Source of the DNA: a bacterium
GTDB taxonomy: Bacteria; Chloroflexota; Dormibacteria; Aeolococcales; Aeolococcaceae
Length of the DNA: 34,735 bases
NCBI GenBank assembly: GCA_014874355.1
Contig: JACWAJ010000043.1
Span: 1-34,735 of the forward strand
Direction of reading: 5' to 3'
In this document: piece by piece, positions 7,098 to 15,496 of the stretch
Position numbering within the stretch: position 1 is the stretch's first letter
Layout of the letters: every line of letters starts with the position of its first letter
The notes under the pieces: model-generated
What the model saw: only the letters and a program-made list of their open reading frames with translations
What the model was told of the DNA's origin: nothing
Databases searched by the model: none
Translations under genes and position numbers: made by a program

Positions 7098-7733
7098 TTA
7101 TGCGCAGCCAGAGACGCCCGACTGAATTGCCATAGCGTTGTCTTCATGCCCAACAACCGTATTGGTAACTGCCGCCACCGTCGGTCTTAGAGCACCCTCG
7201 CGTTCCACCACTCGCGACGCACGGTGCCGCATCGCCGAATCGGTCAGCCGGATTCCCAGTCGAAATTGCTTGGGTTGGGTCTGCATGCACCAGATTTCCA
7301 ATTCCGCCGGATCATCAAGGTGCCACCGGGGCCGGCGGACCCCGATTTCTTTGATGAGCGCATTGCGAAGTTCCGTGCGAAGAAATCCAGTTTCGGCGAG
7401 TAGCCGCGCGATCACGCGATACCGCATACGCGAGTGCAGGGGCCGAACTGTATTCGTATAGATCGACAACGCTTGTTCCAAGCCCCTGCCGCCCAGGCTT
7501 CGTGCGACCACCCGATGAAGGTCATCACCCGCATGGGCTGTACCGGCCTCTACGAACACGTCCTCGGATAGTCGCAGCATGAGCAAGTTCTCAAGGCTTG
7601 TAGCTTCAAAAGCCACCACGTCATTCCGTCCGTCGAATTCGACTTTGGGATCACGTAGCACAGCGCCCTTCCCGGCAAGTTCCTCAGCCAGCAGCGGACC
7701 GATGCCTTCAATCGCTGTGGCGAAATACCTCAC
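7098..7733 (-). pseudogene. THUMP-domain RNA methyltransferase, truncated (catalytic domain missing)
   Basis: The 211 codons match the N-terminal half of THUMP-containing tRNA/rRNA guanine methyltransferases of the Trm14/RlmL type. Visible parts are the ferredoxin-like start (RYFATAIEGIGPLLAEELAGKGA), the THUMP domain (about 60-160) and the connecting segment (FRLGIRLTDSAMRHRASRVVEREGALRPTVAA). In intact proteins this last segment leads straight into the SAM-binding Rossmann domain (DPxCGxGTxL) and the NPPY motif. Here about 20 unrelated residues and a stop follow, right next to the tRNA-Leu fragment. The gene therefore lost roughly its C-terminal half and is probably inactive as a methyltransferase. 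The GTG start at 7733 overlaps the stop of the zinc-ribbon gene as GTGA, so it may still be translated and could bind RNA. Confidence 0.8.
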
Positions 7734-8425
7734 GGCGCCAGGATGCGATCACAGTTGCTGCACTGGATCAGCTCCGACCCAGACCTCACCGCACGCGCTT
7801 CCAGGATCCCGAGCGGCAGATGACATCCGCCGCAGGAATCGCCGCCCAGGCGCACCACCGCCGGGTGATGACGCCCCGCGACGCGCGTGTAGAGGCTCAT
7901 GTCGGAGGCACCTATCTGCGCGGCCAGTTGCTCTCGCTCTGTCTGGATCACGCCAAGTTCGTCGCGGGTGTGAATCAGATGCTGCTCGGCGGGCTCGCGC
8001 GAAGCCTCCCGATATGCCTCACGCGCTTGAACGGCAGCCTCGGTCGCACGCACGGCCGCATCCGCGGCCTCAGCCGATTCCATCACCACCAGGAGTTCCC
8101 CATCGGCAACGGCCAGCTTCTCCCGCAACGTGTCCAATTCCCGTTGCAGCATCACGAGTTCTGAGGGATTGCCAATGCCGCCTCCGTACAGGCGACCTTC
8201 CAAGCGCTTGGCATGCCGGGTCAGCTCGGAAACCTCGTGATCGACAGCGTTGGCGTTCGCCAGCGCAGCATCGGCATCCGCCTGAGCTTGCACCACCTCC
8301 ACCCGCAACCGGTCCAGTTGATCATCGCCCTGCAGTTCGCTTTCGATGCGAGCGATCTCGCCGTGGAGCGCAGTCAGGCGGAGATCCAGCTCCTGCAAAG
8401 CAAACAGGCCGGCTCCTCGGGTCAC
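7730..8425 (-). CDS. Zinc-ribbon coiled-coil protein (CT398/DUF164 type)
   Basis: A 231-aa protein with a GTG start at 8425. Most of it is a long heptad-rich coiled coil (about residues 8-165, a helical hairpin typical of the family). It ends in a four-cysteine zinc ribbon, CGGC near residue 198 and CSNC near residue 224 (SCGGCHLPLG and LIQCSNCDRIL). The middle GGGIGNPSELVMLQRELDTL is a conserved family segment. The family is widespread, and its role is not firmly established, though nucleic-acid or protein tethering is suspected. It is translationally coupled to the truncated THUMP gene that follows. Confidence 0.9.
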   Translation of the reverse strand: MTRGAGLFALQELDLRLTALHGEIARIESELQGDDQLDRLRVEVVQAQADADAALANANAVDHEVSELTRHAKRLEGRLYGGGIGNPSELVMLQRELDTLREKLAVADGELLVVMESAEAADAAVRATEAAVQAREAYREASREPAEQHLIHTRDELGVIQTEREQLAAQIGASDMSLYTRVAGRHHPAVVRLGGDSCGGCHLPLGILEARAVRSGSELIQCSNCDRILAP

Positions 8426-8518
8426 CCCACCACGACCAGGCTTACGAATGAACCAGGGCGATAGGTCATACGCGGCATCCTAGCAAGGAGTCGAAGACCC
8501 GCCCCGATCCGAGGTATG

Positions 8519-8549
8519 TGATACCCAGTATCACCGATACCAGGTATCA
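8519..8549 (+). promoter_or_regulatory. Double palindromic operator, probably for the Fur-family regulator at the operon end
   Basis: Two 15-bp sites of the form TGATAC-N3-GTATCA lie side by side: TGATACCCAGTATCA (8519-8533, perfect) and CGATACCAGGTATCA (8535-8549, one mismatch). Their centres are 16 bp apart. The pattern resembles Fur/Zur/Mur operators (7-1-7 type). TATCAT at 8545-8550 could be the -10 box, putting the start point within a few bases of the ATG at 8561, so binding would block the promoter. A third overlapping palindrome, GGTAT-GTG-ATACC, is at 8513-8525. Which protein binds is inference. Confidence 0.75.
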
Positions 8550-8560
8550 TCTAGCCGCCC

Positions 8561-9457
8561 ATGAGAAGAGTTGTCGCGCTCGCCACCCTCGCCCTCCTTG
8601 CCGGATGCGGGCTGGCCGGCGGCGGAAACTCGACCTCTGGGGGCCAGCTCTCCGTCGTTGCGGCAGAGGCTTTCTGGGGCAGCCTTGCGACACAGCTGGG
8701 TGGGGATCACGTGGCGGTCACGAACATCGTTTCCGACCCTCATCAAGACCCTCACGATTACGAGAGTTCGCCCCAAGATGCACGGGCTTTTGCGTCTGCA
8801 GACATGGTGATTCTCAACGGCGCCGGATATGACGCATGGGCGCAGAAGCTGCTTGATGCCAACCCCAAGGATGGCCGCACCGTCCTATCCGTGGCCGGCA
8901 TGATCGGCAAGCAGACCTCGGACAACCCCCATTTCTGGTACAGCCCAACCTACGTCGACCAGGTGGCGGACCAGATCACCCAGAACCTGAAGCAACTGGC
9001 GCCCTCCGATGCCACCTACTTCACGGAGCAGCGCACCAAGTTCGCAACCGCGCTCAGGCCCTACCATGATCTCATCACATCGATCCGGGTCCAGTTCGGC
9101 GGCACCCATATCGCCGCCACCGAGAGCGTCTTCAACTACATGAGCGACGCCTTGGGCCTCCAAATCATCTCCCCGCCCGCATTCATGCGAGCGATCTCAG
9201 AGGGCGGCGACCCACCGGTCAGTTCTGCCGCTACGTTCCAGGACCAGATCCAGAACCACCAGGTGAAACTTCTCATCTACAACACCCAGACGGTCACCTC
9301 CGTCACCACCAATCTGAAACAACTTGCCATCGCAGCCGGGGTCCCCGTGGTCGGAGTTTCGGAAACGATGCAGCCGGCCAATTCCAAATTCCAGGACTGG
9401 CAGTACGCCCAGCTTACGGCGTTGCAGAAAGCCCTCAAATTGAGTCCCAGGGGCTAG
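8561..9457 (+). CDS. znuA: Zinc/manganese ABC transporter substrate-binding lipoprotein
   Basis: A 298-aa cluster A-I (ZnuA/TroA-like) binding protein. The N terminus is a lipoprotein signal with lipobox LAGC (lipid-attached Cys16). Metal-ligand regions of the family are visible: His in DPHQDPHDYESSP, His in NPHFWYSP, and the acidic C-terminal region (GVSETMQPAN). The third ligand region, usually a histidine before the second lobe, reads IAATESVFNYMSDALGL and keeps glutamate rather than histidine. There is no long histidine-rich loop. It would capture Zn(II) or Mn(II) outside the membrane and deliver it to the ATPase/permease pair that follows. Metal choice is not decided by sequence. It is first in a four-gene operon under the double operator. 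Confidence 0.9.
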   Translation: MRRVVALATLALLAGCGLAGGGNSTSGGQLSVVAAEAFWGSLATQLGGDHVAVTNIVSDPHQDPHDYESSPQDARAFASADMVILNGAGYDAWAQKLLDANPKDGRTVLSVAGMIGKQTSDNPHFWYSPTYVDQVADQITQNLKQLAPSDATYFTEQRTKFATALRPYHDLITSIRVQFGGTHIAATESVFNYMSDALGLQIISPPAFMRAISEGGDPPVSSAATFQDQIQNHQVKLLIYNTQTVTSVTTNLKQLAIAAGVPVVGVSETMQPANSKFQDWQYAQLTALQKALKLSPRG

Positions 9458-9459
9458 AC

Positions 9460-10299
9460 ATGGAAACTGAAGGCATCACCGAACTCGCCTGCCTCAAGAA
9501 TGTTGGCGTGCGGCTGGGGGACCGGACCATCTGGTCGGGGGCCAGTCTCTGTCTGGCACCCGGCACGGTGACGGCCGTCTTGGGGCCCAATGGTTCTGGC
9601 AAGTCGACTTTGCTCCGCCTCCTACTGGGGCTGGTTCCACCGAGTTCGGGAAAGGTGCAAGTTCTGGGCAGGCCACCGAAGCACGGCAGCGCCGCAATTG
9701 GCTATGTACCCCAGCGGAGCGGTATCGACCCCGATCTTCCCGTCCGAGGGCGAGACCTGGTGCTGCTGGGGGCCAATGGAACCCGGTGGGGTTGGGGACT
9801 GCCCGGCGCCGCCTCGCGGCGTCGCCACCAACTCGTTGACAAAGCATTGAGTGCCGTCGGAGCCACCGCCTACGCCAACCGGGCCATCGGACGCCTGTCG
9901 GGTGGCGAACAGCAACGGCTCCTGCTCGCCCAAGCTCTGGTCAGCGAGCCCCGACTGCTGTTTCTGGACGAACCCCTTACCAGCCTGGACATCCGCAATC
10001 AGGTGGTGATCTCCCAACTGGTGACCAATATCGCCCAAGAGCGTCACATCGGCGTGCTCATGGTGACCCACGACATCAACCCCATCATGAACGTCGTCGA
10101 TCAGGTGGTCTACATCGCACGGGGCCGCGTCGCAGTGGGGCGGCCCGCTGACATCATCACGACCACTGCCCTCTCGGAGCTCTACGACGCCCCCGTCGAG
10201 GTCGTTCACGACCATCGAGGCCGCGTCTTTGTGGTGGGGTTGGAGGCTGAGGTCGCACACCCGCACGACCACGGCAGCACTGGCGGGAATGGCCGATGA
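9460..10299 (+). CDS. znuC: Zinc/manganese ABC transporter ATP-binding protein
   Basis: A 279-aa ABC ATPase that powers metal import. Walker A is GPNGSGKST (42-50), the Q-loop follows in GYVPQRSG, the signature is RLSGGEQQRLLLAQAL, Walker B is RLLFLDEP, and the switch histidine is in VLMVTHDIN. The C terminus ends in a histidine-rich stretch (EVAHPHDHGSTGG) that may bind metal. It starts 2 nt after the binding-protein stop and overlaps the permease start by 4 nt (ATGA), so all three are coupled. Zinc versus manganese is not settled by sequence. Confidence 0.93.
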   Translation: METEGITELACLKNVGVRLGDRTIWSGASLCLAPGTVTAVLGPNGSGKSTLLRLLLGLVPPSSGKVQVLGRPPKHGSAAIGYVPQRSGIDPDLPVRGRDLVLLGANGTRWGWGLPGAASRRRHQLVDKALSAVGATAYANRAIGRLSGGEQQRLLLAQALVSEPRLLFLDEPLTSLDIRNQVVISQLVTNIAQERHIGVLMVTHDINPIMNVVDQVVYIARGRVAVGRPADIITTTALSELYDAPVEVVHDHRGRVFVVGLEAEVAHPHDHGSTGGNGR

Positions 10300-11195
10300 C
10301 CCCGACCTTCTTGCTCGACACGGTCGTAGGACCGGCTCCATCCCTCAACCTGGTTGACGACATTGCCGGACTACTCCACTACCAGTTCATGCGCAACGCC
10401 TTCGAGGCCGGCACCATCGTCGCCATCGTCGCCGGGGTAATCGGCTACTTCGTCGTCCTGCGCGGCCTCAGTTTTGCCGGCCACGCCGTATCCCACATCG
10501 GCTATGCGGGCGCCACCGGCGCCGTCCTTATAGGCGTCGCCCCGCTTGGCGGACTGTTGACATTCACCGTCGGCGCAGCAATGGCCATGGGGTTTTTGGG
10601 CAAGCGGCTCTGGGGCCGCGATGTCGCCATCGGCATTGTCATGGCCTTCTCGCTCGGACTAGGCCAGCTCTTCGTCACCTTGTACAAGGGCAGCGGCAGC
10701 ACCAGTCAATCGAATGCGATCCTCTTCGGCGAAGTTCTCGGCATCAGCCGCGGTGACATCGTTATCACGCTTGGCATAAGCAGCGTGACGCTACTGCTCA
10801 TCGGCATCTTCTATCGCCAGTTGTTGTTTGCCTCACTCGCCGCCGAGGTGGCGGAAGCGCGAGGCGTGCGCGTGCAGGAACTGGGGGTGGTATTCCTGGG
10901 TATTACCGGACTTGCGGTCGCACAGTCGGTTCAAGTAACCGGCGTACTGCTGATCTTCGCGCTGCTTGTGGCACCGGCAGCGATAGCCCAGCGCATCAGC
11001 ACGCGACCCCCATATGCAATCGCAATCAGTGTCGTGATCGCAGTCCTCTTCACCTGGACGGCACTGACCCTCGCCTACTACTACGGGTATCCCGTGAGTT
11101 TCTTCCTCACCGCCATCGCCTTTGTCGCGTACTTGGTCACCCGCGCTGCCGGCAGCACTCCCGCCTGGATGACCCGACTGCGGGGCCGTGCCTGA
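10296..11195 (+). CDS. znuB: Zinc/manganese ABC transporter permease
   Basis: A 299-aa integral membrane protein of the ABC-3 permease family. It has about eight helices (for example IVAIVAGVIGYFVVLRGLSFAGHAVSH, VAIGIVMAFSLGLGQLFVTLYKG, VTGVLLIFALLVAPAAIAQRIS). The conserved FAGHAVSHIGYAGATGAVLIG loop and the coupling region VLLIFALLVAPAA are characteristic. The start overlaps the ATPase stop as ATGA. The stop TGA shares its A with the ATG of the regulator gene. Confidence 0.93.
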   Translation: MTPTFLLDTVVGPAPSLNLVDDIAGLLHYQFMRNAFEAGTIVAIVAGVIGYFVVLRGLSFAGHAVSHIGYAGATGAVLIGVAPLGGLLTFTVGAAMAMGFLGKRLWGRDVAIGIVMAFSLGLGQLFVTLYKGSGSTSQSNAILFGEVLGISRGDIVITLGISSVTLLLIGIFYRQLLFASLAAEVAEARGVRVQELGVVFLGITGLAVAQSVQVTGVLLIFALLVAPAAIAQRISTRPPYAIAISVVIAVLFTWTALTLAYYYGYPVSFFLTAIAFVAYLVTRAAGSTPAWMTRLRGRA

Positions 11196-11638
11196 TGTCG
11201 GGCAGAGATAACGAATTCCTGCTGGCGTCGACAGGTCACCGGCTCACACCCCAGCGCCGCATCATCTTCGATGCCCTGTGCCAGAGCCATCGCACCATGA
11301 CCGCGCCGGAGATGTTCCTGCGCCTGCGCGACAAACACCCTTCACTTGGCCGCGCCACCGTGTTTCGCAGCCTCGACGCGCTGGTAGCAGCAGGACTGGC
11401 CCAGCGTTTCGAACGCGACGGCCACGTTTACGCCTACGCGAGTTGTTCGACCCACCACCACCATCACCTCATATGCACAAACTGCAACCACACCACGGAG
11501 ATCGATGAAGACGTCATCGCACCGCTGGTGGACTCGCTCAGCCGGCGCTACGGTTTCTCTGCGAAACACCAGACGCTCGATTTCCACGGCCTGTGCGCCG
11601 CATGTCAGCGGCAGGAACCGTCGAGCGCACCCGCCTAA
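11195..11638 (+). CDS. Fur-family metal-responsive repressor (Zur/Mur-like)
   Basis: A 147-aa Fur-family regulator. The winged helix lies at about residues 15-80 (HRLTPQRRIIFDAL; RATVFRSLDALVAAGLAQRF). The dimerisation/metal domain contains a HHHHH run (87-91) and the structural zinc cysteines C94/C97 (CTNC) and C134/C137 (CAAC). Because the gene is co-transcribed with the importer and the operon has two Fur-type palindromes, autoregulated control of metal uptake is the likely job. Zur is the most economical reading; Mur (manganese) cannot be excluded. It overlaps the permease stop by one base and ends 17 bp from a convergent gene. Confidence 0.92.
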   Translation: MSGRDNEFLLASTGHRLTPQRRIIFDALCQSHRTMTAPEMFLRLRDKHPSLGRATVFRSLDALVAAGLAQRFERDGHVYAYASCSTHHHHHLICTNCNHTTEIDEDVIAPLVDSLSRRYGFSAKHQTLDFHGLCAACQRQEPSSAPA

Positions 11639-11654
11639 GGATTGCGGTCGCACA

Positions 11655-12347
11655 CTACGATTGGCATGTCGGCGCCGTTCCATCAACAACGATGAAGCCG
11701 TTGGCATCGGACTGGGACCGTTTCCCTGCGCCGTAGTACAGCTCGAATTGAGCATGGCTGAACACGATGGCGGAGGGCGTGAGGGTATATGAGCCGGTAG
11801 ACGCGACCCCCGAGTAACGCGAACGCCCCTCATCCAATTCCACCGCAGGATTCATCGCAGTCACTTGCTGGACGGGGATAATCTCAAACTGGACAATGTG
11901 GCCACCACGAGTAATATCCGTATAGGCGACCGTAGTTCCCACGTCGTCGAAAGGCGCAGAGATTGCCTTGGATGTCGGGCCAATGTCGTCACCGAGAACC
12001 CCATGCTCGTCAACACATGTGAACCCTGAGAGTACGGCGGTGCGAACGGGCTGCCCCGAGAAGGCCACCGTGACGTTGAGACTTCCTGGCCCGGCGGCCG
12101 GGTGAGGCGGTTTTGGTGTCGGTGGTGGAGAGCCGTTCGACTCCAGGAAGCCACCATTGTGGATGCTCGCCCCGAAGAAAGAGTTGGCCAACGACCCCAA
12201 GATGGCCATGCCGATGACTCCCAGTACGAGCGGGACGAGAATGCAGCCAAGCCCAACGCCACTACACCCACCCAACATTCCAGAGAGGAAGGGCTTTCCG
12301 GCTGATTGCTGGGGCGGCTGATACTGCACATAGGGGACGTTCTGCAT
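11655..12347 (-). CDS. Membrane-anchored protein with exported domain, unknown function
   Basis: A 230-aa protein starting at the ATG at 12347 (MQNVPYVQYQPPQQS). An in-frame codon further upstream (12389) only adds a poor leader. The layout is a short proline/glutamine-rich cytoplasmic head, one glycine-rich membrane segment (about 25-55, GLGCILVPLVLGVIGMAILG), a Pro/Lys linker (PPPTPKPPHP) and an extracellular beta-rich domain. Toward the C terminus of that domain is a FELYYGAGKR segment. The layout resembles actinobacterial DUF4352-type proteins, but I see no decisive motif. It lies downstream of another membrane protein, 105 bp away on the same strand. Confidence 0.65.
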   Translation of the reverse strand: MQNVPYVQYQPPQQSAGKPFLSGMLGGCSGVGLGCILVPLVLGVIGMAILGSLANSFFGASIHNGGFLESNGSPPPTPKPPHPAAGPGSLNVTVAFSGQPVRTAVLSGFTCVDEHGVLGDDIGPTSKAISAPFDDVGTTVAYTDITRGGHIVQFEIIPVQQVTAMNPAVELDEGRSRYSGVASTGSYTLTPSAIVFSHAQFELYYGAGKRSQSDANGFIVVDGTAPTCQS

Positions 12348-12452
12348 GTGTCCCACCGTAGCAATCGCGAAAGGACGTGATCGGGACAAAGACTAGCCAC
12401 CCATGCCGCAAGAGATGGCTCAACTGTGGTCAAACCTTGGTGGCGCGGACGG

Positions 12453-13889
12453 TCAGCGCGGCCGGGGTTGCCAGGTCGCTCCGTCGAAGTAGTAATAGCC
12501 ATCTGGGGAAATCGGAACACGCTGCCACGCTCCGGCTGCGGCATCCCACCAGTAGTTCTTATCGTCGGAGATCGTCGCTCCGGCCGGAGGCGTCGCCACC
12601 GGAGGTAGCGCGGCATCGGGAGCCGCCACAACCTCTGCCGGCGTCTCTGCAACAAGCTCCGGCTCGATGACAGGCTCCGGCTGCGGCATGCGCATCCACG
12701 CGCCGGCTGCGGCATCCCACCAGTAGTTCTTATCGTCGGAGATCGTCGCTCCGGCCGGAGGCGTCGCCACCGGGGGTGGCGCGGCATCGGGAACCGCATT
12801 CTCCACAGGTGCTGACGTCTCGGCCCCCGTCACCGGCTGCGACCCCGGTTCCAACGGTGGTTCGGCCGCCGCGACCACGGGAGCCGCCTCCACAGGAACC
12901 GGGGTCGCAGCGACCGGCAGAGGACTCGCGGCCGGCATGGGCACTGCCGTAGACAGCAGCATCGATGGTATGGGCTGCACGGTGCGACCCGAAACGACGG
13001 CAACGACAACCCCGATAACGAAAACCCCGCTACCAATGCCAAGCATTACCAGGTTCGCCGTCCCCAGATCGGTGACCTGCCCACGCAGGAGCAAGAAGGT
13101 CGCCACGACAACTCCGGCAACCCCACCGGCGACAATGCCACGCGACCCCGCGCCAAGCGTTGCGGCCAGCAGAATTCCCGCCAGAGCCACGCACACACCG
13201 CCGACATTGAGCCAGGTATGTACGTCACCGGCCGGTCCCTGAGACATGCCGAACACCAAGCCCACCATGCCAAACAGGCGCAAAAACTCAGCGTGATCGC
13301 TGCCACGCAACCGCGGCAGCAGGCTCGTCAGCAGCAGTACCAAACCACCGCCGGCAAAAACTGCCGGTATCACGACTTCAGGAGAGGAAACGCTGCCGTT
13401 CTGGATGGCGGCGGTGCCGAAATTCACTGCCGCGAAATCCGCCGCGACAAGTAAAAATACCAGCAGGAAATTGCGCCACCAAGCCAATGCAACGATTAGC
13501 AGTAGCGCGGCCAGAGCGGCTGCCATCGTGAATACCGAATTCGAATCGACAGCCGGAATGCCCGAGTTGAACACACCGGCACCAAACAACACCTCAATAC
13601 AGACGACCCCCAGGCCAACGCTGGCCACGGCTACCGCCGTGGCAACGCCACGATCCCGCATCGGCGTACTGGGTCGTCGCATCAGCACAATCCCAACCGC
13701 CACGCCCACAACCACATAGGCCCCGTCGATGAGTGCCCGGGCCCACCAGTCGAGGGCGGGTTGCCACTGATAGGTGGCCAGAAGCCCACCGACCGTGCCC
13801 AGCATGAGACCGACATAGATGAACGCTTCGACCACCCCGAACCGGCCCGTCCGGACTTGACCATGTGCCTGCTCGGAATCTGTCGCCAT
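12453..13889 (-). CDS. Multi-pass membrane protein with C-terminal tryptophan/tyrosine repeat modules
   Basis: A 478-aa protein. The ATG at 13889 has a strong ribosome site (AGGAGG, 7 nt upstream), which decides the start over an earlier in-frame codon. The N-terminal two thirds contain about ten hydrophobic helices. A Pro/Ala/Val linker follows, then three short aromatic modules: two nearly identical copies of ISDDKNYWWDAAAGAW and a final PDGYYYFDGATWQPRP. The modules resemble the short W-rich DUF2510-type motifs at the ends of actinobacterial membrane proteins, though here they are C-terminal. No enzyme motif is seen. The linker and repeats probably lie on one side of the membrane as a binding tail. 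Confidence 0.75.
   Translation of the reverse strand: MATDSEQAHGQVRTGRFGVVEAFIYVGLMLGTVGGLLATYQWQPALDWWARALIDGAYVVVGVAVGIVLMRRPSTPMRDRGVATAVAVASVGLGVVCIEVLFGAGVFNSGIPAVDSNSVFTMAAALAALLLIVALAWWRNFLLVFLLVAADFAAVNFGTAAIQNGSVSSPEVVIPAVFAGGGLVLLLTSLLPRLRGSDHAEFLRLFGMVGLVFGMSQGPAGDVHTWLNVGGVCVALAGILLAATLGAGSRGIVAGGVAGVVVATFLLLRGQVTDLGTANLVMLGIGSGVFVIGVVVAVVSGRTVQPIPSMLLSTAVPMPAASPLPVAATPVPVEAAPVVAAAEPPLEPGSQPVTGAETSAPVENAVPDAAPPPVATPPAGATISDDKNYWWDAAAGAWMRMPQPEPVIEPELVAETPAEVVAAPDAALPPVATPPAGATISDDKNYWWDAAAGAWQRVPISPDGYYYFDGATWQPRPR
12532..12792 (-). repeat. Pair of 90-bp direct repeats inside the membrane-protein gene
   Basis: 12532-12621 and 12703-12792 match at 88 of 90 positions, offset by 171 bp (57 codons). 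They encode the two copies of the PPVATPPAGATISDDKNYWW module and its flanks. The sequence between the copies is not repeated. Near-identity at DNA level, including third positions, points to recent duplication or ongoing gene conversion. Confidence 0.9.
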
Positions 13890-13998
13890 CTTGCAGCCTC
13901 CTGGGTGACCTGCCCGAACGTCAACGTGTCGGGACAAAGGGGACTCTAACGCCAGGGCCCCTCCTATGACACTCAACGTACCCTAAACGGGAAATCTG

Positions 13999-14616
13999 AT
14001 GAATGACGACACCCATTACTTCGCAGCACGGCCTAGTGCCAAGTCCCACCCACAGCCAGTGGCAGTGCGACTGTCAGACGTCAACCTCGACATCCAGAGC
14101 GATAGCGGCGTCTTCTCCAAAGGCGCCTTGGACCGTGGCACAGAGTTCCTGCTCCGAGCTGCACCCGGCCCACCCACGAAAGGTGCCATTCTGGATCTCG
14201 GCTGCGGTTACGGCGCCATCGCTCTGGTCACAGCGCTGCGCCATCCGCACACCGACGTATGGGCCGTCGACGTGAACGAGCGAGCCCTGGAACTGACGCG
14301 GCGCAACGCGGCAGCGGCCGGCATCGATAACGTTCACGCCGCCACACCCGACGAGGTTCCAGCCGATCTGCGCCTGGCCGCCATCTACTCCAACCCGCCG
14401 GTGCGAGTTGGCAAAGCCAGCCTCCACGAGATGCTGACGCGATGGCTCGATCGCCTCGTGGTTGACGGCCGGGCCTTCCTCGTCATGCACCGCTATCTCG
14501 GCGCCGATTCACTGGTGGACTGGCTCAACCTGAACGGTTACCCAACCGAACGGCTACGTTCGCGGCAGGGTTACCGGCTGTTGACCGTGACACCGAAGCG
14601 GCAGGACCAGGCATGA
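13999..14616 (+). CDS. RsmC-like class I SAM-dependent methyltransferase
   Basis: A 205-aa small-methyltransferase-domain (MTS) protein. The N terminus FAARPSAKSHPQP precedes the core. Core motifs are motif I ILDLGCGYGAIALV (about 62-75), the acidic loop VWAVDVNERALELTRRNA, and the catalytic SNPPVRVGK (about 134), the NPP signature of N-methyltransferases that act on guanine or glutamine. It is close in length to the single-domain 16S rRNA G1207-type enzymes (RsmC C-terminal half), so an rRNA guanine N2 target is a reasonable but unproved guess. The stop overlaps the lgt start by 4 nt, making one transcription unit with lgt and the rhomboid-like gene. Confidence 0.85.
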   Translation: MNDDTHYFAARPSAKSHPQPVAVRLSDVNLDIQSDSGVFSKGALDRGTEFLLRAAPGPPTKGAILDLGCGYGAIALVTALRHPHTDVWAVDVNERALELTRRNAAAAGIDNVHAATPDEVPADLRLAAIYSNPPVRVGKASLHEMLTRWLDRLVVDGRAFLVMHRYLGADSLVDWLNLNGYPTERLRSRQGYRLLTVTPKRQDQA

Positions 14617-15494
14617 TTCACAACGTGGCTCTGGGCATCATCAACATCAACATCGATCCCGTCGCGATCCATATCGGCAGTGGCATTCGCTGGTACGGCA
14701 TCATGTATGCCCTGGCGTTTGCGGTGGCATACCGCTATGGCGTACTCCCCATCGCCACCGCCCACAATGTGGCCCGCCAGCAGGTCGAGCGCATTGCGAC
14801 AGCCTGCATTATCACCGGCCTCATCGGAGCGCGTCTCTACTTCGTCGTACAGCAACCGGACTTGCTCGATTACCTCCGGCACCCGTTGCGCATCATCGCG
14901 GTGTGGGAGGGTGGAATGGCGTTCTTCGGCGCCATCATCGGCGCCATCGCCACGCTGGGTTACTTCGCCTGGCGCAATCGAAAACTGTCCTTCTGGATGC
15001 TGCTCGACGCCGGCGTGTTCTTCGCGGTCGTGGGTCAGCCCATCGGGCGCATCGGCAACATCATCAACGGCGACATCCTCGGAGCGCGCAGCGACGCATT
15101 CTTCGCCACCGCCTACACCTTCCCCGCCGGACTCGGTCACTGCGCCGTGCTTCAGCCCGGCTTCCTATGTGGTGTCGGATATCAACCCGCGGCCGTGTAC
15201 GAAATGCTGGGGACTTTGGCCATCGGCGCTGTGCTCTTCTGGCTGCGCCACCTTCACACGCGTGACGGCATCATCGGCATCACCTACGTTGCGCTCTATG
15301 CCGTGAGCCAGTTCTTGATCTTCTTCCTACGCGACTCCGAACCCGTCATCGGTCTGGGCCTCAAGCAGGCGCAGTGGACATCACTCGCCATCCTGCTCGT
15401 GATCGTTCCAACAGCAGTGCTGGCCTGGCGGCGGTGGGGACGGGGAGACGGTGCGATGTCCTCGGGTAAGGCTCCGGATACGGCGGTGACGTAG
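14613..15494 (+). CDS. lgt: Prolipoprotein diacylglyceryl transferase
   Basis: Lgt, the membrane enzyme that attaches diacylglycerol from phosphatidylglycerol to the lipobox cysteine of prolipoproteins. The 293-aa length and about seven helices fit. Family segments are present: IRWYGIMYALAF, GLIGARLYFV, EGGMAFFGAIIGAI and the Lgt signature GQPIGRIGNIINGDILG. QPAAVYEMLG precedes the last helices. The protein would modify the metal-binding lipoprotein encoded at 8561. It is in the middle of a coupled three-gene unit. Confidence 0.95.
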   Translation: MIHNVALGIININIDPVAIHIGSGIRWYGIMYALAFAVAYRYGVLPIATAHNVARQQVERIATACIITGLIGARLYFVVQQPDLLDYLRHPLRIIAVWEGGMAFFGAIIGAIATLGYFAWRNRKLSFWMLLDAGVFFAVVGQPIGRIGNIINGDILGARSDAFFATAYTFPAGLGHCAVLQPGFLCGVGYQPAAVYEMLGTLAIGAVLFWLRHLHTRDGIIGITYVALYAVSQFLIFFLRDSEPVIGLGLKQAQWTSLAILLVIVPTAVLAWRRWGRGDGAMSSGKAPDTAVT

Positions 15495-15496
15495 AA

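Noticed and set aside
12532-12792. CRISPR-like array
   Set aside because: There are only two long repeats, they are in frame inside a coding gene, and the spacing sequence is coding; this is a protein repeat.
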